This document shows, one piece after another, positions 6,201-8,117 of a stretch of 8,117 nucleotides of DNA (position 1 is the first letter of the stretch; every line of letters starts with the position of its first letter). The notes beneath the pieces are model-generated. The model worked only from the letters and a program-made list of their open reading frames with translations, was not told the origin of the DNA and made no database searches. Source of the DNA: an uncultured Muribaculaceae bacterium (lineage in GTDB: Bacteria; Bacteroidota; Bacteroidia; Bacteroidales; Muribaculaceae). Location: assembly GCA_938039795.1 (NCBI GenBank), contig CALHWU010000207.1, positions 1-8,117 on the forward strand, given 5' to 3'. The translations under genes were made by a program, and so were the position numbers.

Positions 6201-7469
6201 AAACAAATAAGGATGATCTGCTGGCAGGCATTTGCGCACAGCTGGTATGACACGATTATTCTTCCAGAAAATATTACAACAATACCTCTCAATGCATTTA
6301 ATGAATGCAATAATTTGAAACGGATAGTAGTTCCGGCGACTGTACCGAATATCTATTATCCATTCGTTGACCATCCTACTTTATCAATGACTACCGGCAT
6401 CCTGCAAAAAGGAAATAACAACGATAGTGAATACGTCATTGATTTATATGATCATGGCTCATTGAACTTAAACTTTTTGCAAAAGACAGATGGAATTTTC
6501 ATATCACCTTATATTTCTAATAAATATAAGAATATAATTCTGCCTGCAGGAATTAATTGGTTCAGCTGTTCAGACATCAATAAGATATGTATTGAAGATA
6601 AATCATTGCCTGAATTGATTAAACAGAAGAAATATATTAAAATAAAAGATGCGATAGCAAGATTGCCGTTGAGAGAATCAAAATGTATCTATTGTTATAA
6701 TGGAACATATTTTCGATCTGACAGTCTCATAGTAGCAAATGATTTTAATAACCCAAAGGATATTTATTTTTTAGGGAGGCTCCCATATTTATATCACCAC
6801 AATGACAGTTCATTGATATTCAATAATATAAGCAACTTAAACAAGATAGAGTCTATACATCTATCCCTTCCCAGACCAAGAATATGGACGAGATGGGGAA
6901 CAGATTCAAGATTCAAATCCTCAATTTTCACTATCGATATGCCGGATTCTATCAAACGCGGTATCACTCTTTACGTGCCATACGGATCAAAGAAGTTCTA
7001 TGAAGAAATGCCCAGCTATAAAGCTTTCAAAGAGATCCGTGAAGACAGCCGGTTCAAAAGATACCAAGACATTATTTTTGTTAGGTTTATTGGCTGTTTT
7101 TCTTGGCTTAAGGATCCATTTAACCTGACTTTTGTCATTGTGGGAATACTCATCGTTATTGCGTTCTTCTTTCAGTCTTTTAAGATGAATTATAAAAAAC
7201 GAAATCCGTATTCATCCACAATGAAAACCAATATTCTGTCTGCCCTTAATGGAATAATCATGGGTGCAGTAGCAGTAATGGGATTTATGGCAGTGTATTG
7301 GTGGATATGGGATATAACTAATTATAATTATTATATTTCAGCTTTATGCGGTATTGTCGGATCAATTGCTGCATTGGGCATCAGTTATTTCAACGTTTTC
7401 CCTTCTATGTGGGATCTAAATAGAAAAGCAACTGTTTTAACATTTAGGAAATTAAAGCAGTTATTCTAA
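3294..7469 (+). CDS. Membrane STAND NTPase (nSTAND-type) with extracytoplasmic BspA-like LRR repeats
   Basis: This 1391-aa protein is probably the sensor-switch. Residues 19-445 form a cytoplasmic STAND NTPase module: FKGRDNEI; a Walker A-like loop SESAEGKSS (42-50, Ser replacing the first Gly) followed by LLGAGLTPRLR; Walker B FVLVFDQFEEVF (178-189); a sensor-type SMRNEYIGDL (Arg246); and the winged-helix signature YVEFVHDQLANAIF. A transmembrane helix lies at ~454-473. Residues ~480-660 are beta-rich and unassigned. Four LRR_5/BspA-like repeats span ~668-1030, and ~1214-1250 (ITLYVPYGSKKFYEEMP) resembles the usual end cap of such proteins. Three more helices lie at ~1276-1296, 1314-1339 and 1346-1369. 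Basic residues flank TM1 (KSKKLRR), follow TM2 (KMNYKKR) and follow TM4, which places the NTPase inside and the repeat region outside. The start overlaps the SIR2-TIR stop. NTP-driven oligomerisation that activates the TIR partner is inferred from STAND biology. Confidence 0.85.
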   Translation: MNPYINLKSYTEANSKYFKGRDNEIAEILAILKQSDVIVLYSESAEGKSSLLGAGLTPRLRQMGYIPVNIVFTDEEFRNPNPDFDRIIIGRIEDMLMRLNEQTDEQLNRSENSGSSISNKLTPPSYSRHINESEFYEWISTAEIDVSDDNDEARQLTRNAWWLLRNFAVERYAARFHFVLVFDQFEEVFSQPDLEWTDQLFEWLEKLYSDKCPDSVADRLLKIEAENDAFLKFNTRRSFKEIFSMRNEYIGDLDYWGIQKHFMPELKSSRYCLKPLTLNEASEVVNLGFKDNPEVKDQILSAVTGISIDALPQADEDIPRIQAMLLSIICSALSQSEVDNDILKALKVGDRDVLQRIVYDVYRSQMRECHVSGTDRKNIEQALIDSNGKRVRIKTSTPSLKDINFDSKYKNPLKRQGIIRSSKINGEEYVEFVHDQLANAIFRQETKSKKLRRAVASVLFVMLACIIVFALWIRSVMTFDSATIPSNRLDKYSLTLVDESIKDVLILTGNGSLENNSVVESYILKDYEESYIYIQHNKSLNSLTIMPHSKNHDITIYINDDLLLKNVIIADSVKNLIIDIDNNIGFCQIEIGKGTKNIKIRPRNQYTEIRSLDGSYKCVNDRWWNFNDSTLIYIPQQLKEYRFFAFPFSFSSAEYDQNDYFNIPSHGGTLDLREFSHIKEIGENAFAHSLYDSVILPENLEEIKDRAFADCRNLKQIVIPASVTDIAASAFDDNCELIFERQFSYDELKLNYDNTYINRLRIPQRRGTLDLSGLSHIKTIRGSAFEHSRFDSIILPEKLEAINDNAFSKCKNLKRIVIPATVKGIEASAFDNSCEVVFKHNFSSDEITIDNDTIIEKLNITQRRGTLDLSGLSQIKEIGIGAFKHSRYDSIILPESLESINYMSFAHCKNLKRIIIPASVKKIDYSAFDDSCEVVFKRDFSSDEVITSNDTIIGLRIHQRRGTLDLRELKQIRMICWQAFAHSWYDTIILPENITTIPLNAFNECNNLKRIVVPATVPNIYYPFVDHPTLSMTTGILQKGNNNDSEYVIDLYDHGSLNLNFLQKTDGIFISPYISNKYKNIILPAGINWFSCSDINKICIEDKSLPELIKQKKYIKIKDAIARLPLRESKCIYCYNGTYFRSDSLIVANDFNNPKDIYFLGRLPYLYHHNDSSLIFNNISNLNKIESIHLSLPRPRIWTRWGTDSRFKSSIFTIDMPDSIKRGITLYVPYGSKKFYEEMPSYKAFKEIREDSRFKRYQDIIFVRFIGCFSWLKDPFNLTFVIVGILIVIAFFFQSFKMNYKKRNPYSSTMKTNILSALNGIIMGAVAVMGFMAVYWWIWDITNYNYYISALCGIVGSIAALGISYFNVFPSMWDLNRKATVLTFRKLKQLF
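5295..6383 (+). repeat. Four in-frame ~98-codon tandem repeats (LRR_5-like units) inside the STAND gene
   Basis: Units start at each GTLDL motif: 5295, 5592, 5886 and 6177, so the spacing is 99, 98 and 97 codons; the last unit is shorter and diverges after ~6340. Each reads roughly GTLDL-x-L-x-IK-x-I-x-AF-x-HS-x-YDSIILPE-x-LE-x-I, then AF-x-C-x-NLK-x-IVIPA-x-V, then SAFDxSCE, each built around LRR_5-type turns. Units 1-3 then carry a polar linker (about 25 residues, FSSDE and NDTII type) that leads into QRRGTLDL. Nucleotide similarity between units remains visible, for example around 5431-5457 and 5728-5754, so copies may expand, contract or exchange by recombination. Confidence 0.85.
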
Positions 7470-7531
7470 GAAAAAATCTCATGCCGGTAGTATAAGTTCA
7501 AGAAACATTATCTTCCCGCTGGAGGCAAATC
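7470..7531. other. Gap after the STAND gene; no clear terminator
   Basis: A weak hairpin can be drawn at 7512-7525 (CTTCC, loop CGCT, GGAGG, with one G-T pair). It is short and not followed by a T-run, so I do not call it an intrinsic terminator. Read-through from the operon into the next gene cannot be excluded. Confidence 0.3.
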
Positions 7532-7562
7532 TTTGGCGTATTAAAAAATTGATATATATTTG
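7532..7562 (+). promoter_or_regulatory. Bacteroidota-type promoter (TTTG, 19 bp spacer, TATATTTG)
   Basis: TTTG at 7532-7535 and TATATTTG at 7555-7562 are separated by exactly 19 bp, an ideal match to the Bacteroides -33/-7 consensus. The start codon of the following gene lies 34 nt beyond the last base of the -7 box. This marks the 146-aa gene as a separate transcription unit from the upstream operon, or at least gives it its own promoter. Confidence 0.8.
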
Positions 7563-7596
7563 CATATTGACTCAAACATAATCTCGCATATCAGAA

Positions 7597-8037
7597 ATGG
7601 ATAAGAGCATTGAAACACTCTGTATAGAGAAAGAGCAGGAGCTGCTCAAGAAATATTTCCCTGACAGTCACGGAGCCACGGACTCCGAGACTATCGGAGA
7701 GTATACTAAAGACTTACCCGTCAAGATTGAGGCTGAGTTCAGAGCGTATCTCGAGGGATTATGGAATTCATATTCCGATGCCCCATTGGTGCTGGAAGAG
7801 CAAAAGCTGCGTCTGATGATGACAGAGAATGACCGCAAAGCAGTGGATGAGGCATATAAGAATGCCGAACGCATCACACTTTGGGAGCGTATCACCCGGT
7901 CCAATCATGAGGACGTCAATCATTATAAAGGGCTGCTATATGAATACACCAAGGATCTGCTGACGATAATGCGCATCGATTTCCTCGAAGAGATCACCGG
8001 CAAGCACATCAGCGGCAAAACCTTTGATGACAAATAA
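7597..8037 (+). CDS. Hypothetical protein, all-helical, 146 aa
   Basis: I do not recognise this family. The protein is acidic and rich in Glu, Lys, Leu and Tyr. Its pattern suggests several amphipathic helices (for example IEAEFRAYLEGLW at 44-56, VLEEQKLRLMM at 65-75, and YEYTKDLLTIMRIDFLEEI at 115-133) with no signal peptide, membrane segment, metal-binding cluster or nucleotide-binding loop. It is therefore probably a small cytoplasmic protein, perhaps acting through protein contacts. A consensus promoter directly upstream drives it. It lies 127 bp after the STAND gene on the same strand, so it may be an accessory or an unrelated passenger. The reading frame is intact, and codon usage looks as ordered as that of the sigma and RyR genes. 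Confidence 0.75.
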   Translation: MDKSIETLCIEKEQELLKKYFPDSHGATDSETIGEYTKDLPVKIEAEFRAYLEGLWNSYSDAPLVLEEQKLRLMMTENDRKAVDEAYKNAERITLWERITRSNHEDVNHYKGLLYEYTKDLLTIMRIDFLEEITGKHISGKTFDDK

Positions 8038-8117
8038 AGTATCGTTTTTTAGTATGTATCAAAAATTATTACTGTCCGCTAAACTATAAATCAGTGAGTC
8101 CAACATCTTGAAAGGGA
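8038..8117. other. Right-edge intergenic tail, possibly the 3' end of a minus-strand gene or element
   Basis: No plus-strand gene starts here. A T-run at 8044-8050 follows the 146-aa gene, but no stable stem precedes it. On the minus strand one frame is open from the edge to TAG at 8086-8084 (ending PFQDVGLTDL) and another runs to a TGA further in (ending SLADSNNF). Either could be the end of a gene entering from the right, but ten to twenty codons are too few to decide. Confidence 0.2.

Noticed and set aside
7512..7525. Hairpin after the STAND gene as an intrinsic terminator
   Set aside because: The stem is only five pairs including one G-T pair and has no following T-run.
7683..7699. Perfect 6-bp inverted repeat (CTCCGA, five bases, TCGGAG)
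   Set aside because: It lies inside the 146-aa coding sequence, is short enough to arise by chance, and no other copy was seen nearby.
1..8117. CRISPR arrays, tRNA or rRNA genes
   Set aside because: No short regular direct repeats with spacers, no tRNA-like fold and no rRNA sequence were recognised on either strand.

Overview
The window looks like part of a Bacteroidota chromosome, most likely a gut or oral Bacteroidales. The evidence is a textbook Bacteroides-type promoter (TTTG, 19 bp, TAnnTTTG) at 7532-7562, starts without Shine-Dalgarno sequences, BspA-like leucine-rich repeats, and a protein architecture (C39-like plus RyR) that I associate with this order. I cannot name the species.

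Layout. At the left edge the minus strand carries the first 41 codons of a small membrane-anchored protein (1-124). An AT-rich divergent intergenic region follows, with a TAnnTTTG promoter box at 265-272. From about 299 to 7469 there is one tightly packed plus-strand operon: (a) a possible 39-codon leader ORF ending in a TGATG overlap; (b) a 188-aa sigma-70-family factor; (c) a 315-aa protein overlapping it by 11 bp, with an anti-sigma-like N-terminus, a C39-like cysteine-peptidase domain and a C-terminal RyR domain; (d) after 29 bp, a 446-aa SIR2-like plus TIR fusion; (e) overlapping by ATGA, a 1391-aa membrane STAND NTPase. The STAND protein has a large extracytoplasmic region with four ~98-residue LRR_5-type repeats and three further C-terminal transmembrane helices. 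After a 127-bp gap, an independently promoted 146-aa helical protein of unknown function lies at 7597-8037. The last 80 bases hold at most the 3' end of another minus-strand gene or element.

How the genes may work together (inference). The domain content is that of a bacterial conflict or signalling system: a STAND NTPase switch with a sensor array, coupled to a TIR-bearing effector that probably consumes NAD+. The predicted topology puts the LRR sensor outside the inner membrane and the NTPase inside. This suggests that an envelope signal (phage attachment, a competitor or a host product) triggers NTP-dependent clustering and activates the SIR2-TIR partner. The sigma factor and the C39-RyR protein look like a linked regulatory module. 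The RyR domain invites the hypothesis that it reads an NAD-derived nucleotide made by the TIR domain. The individual families are known. What seems worth pursuing is the combination, the membrane topology and the regulatory pairing.
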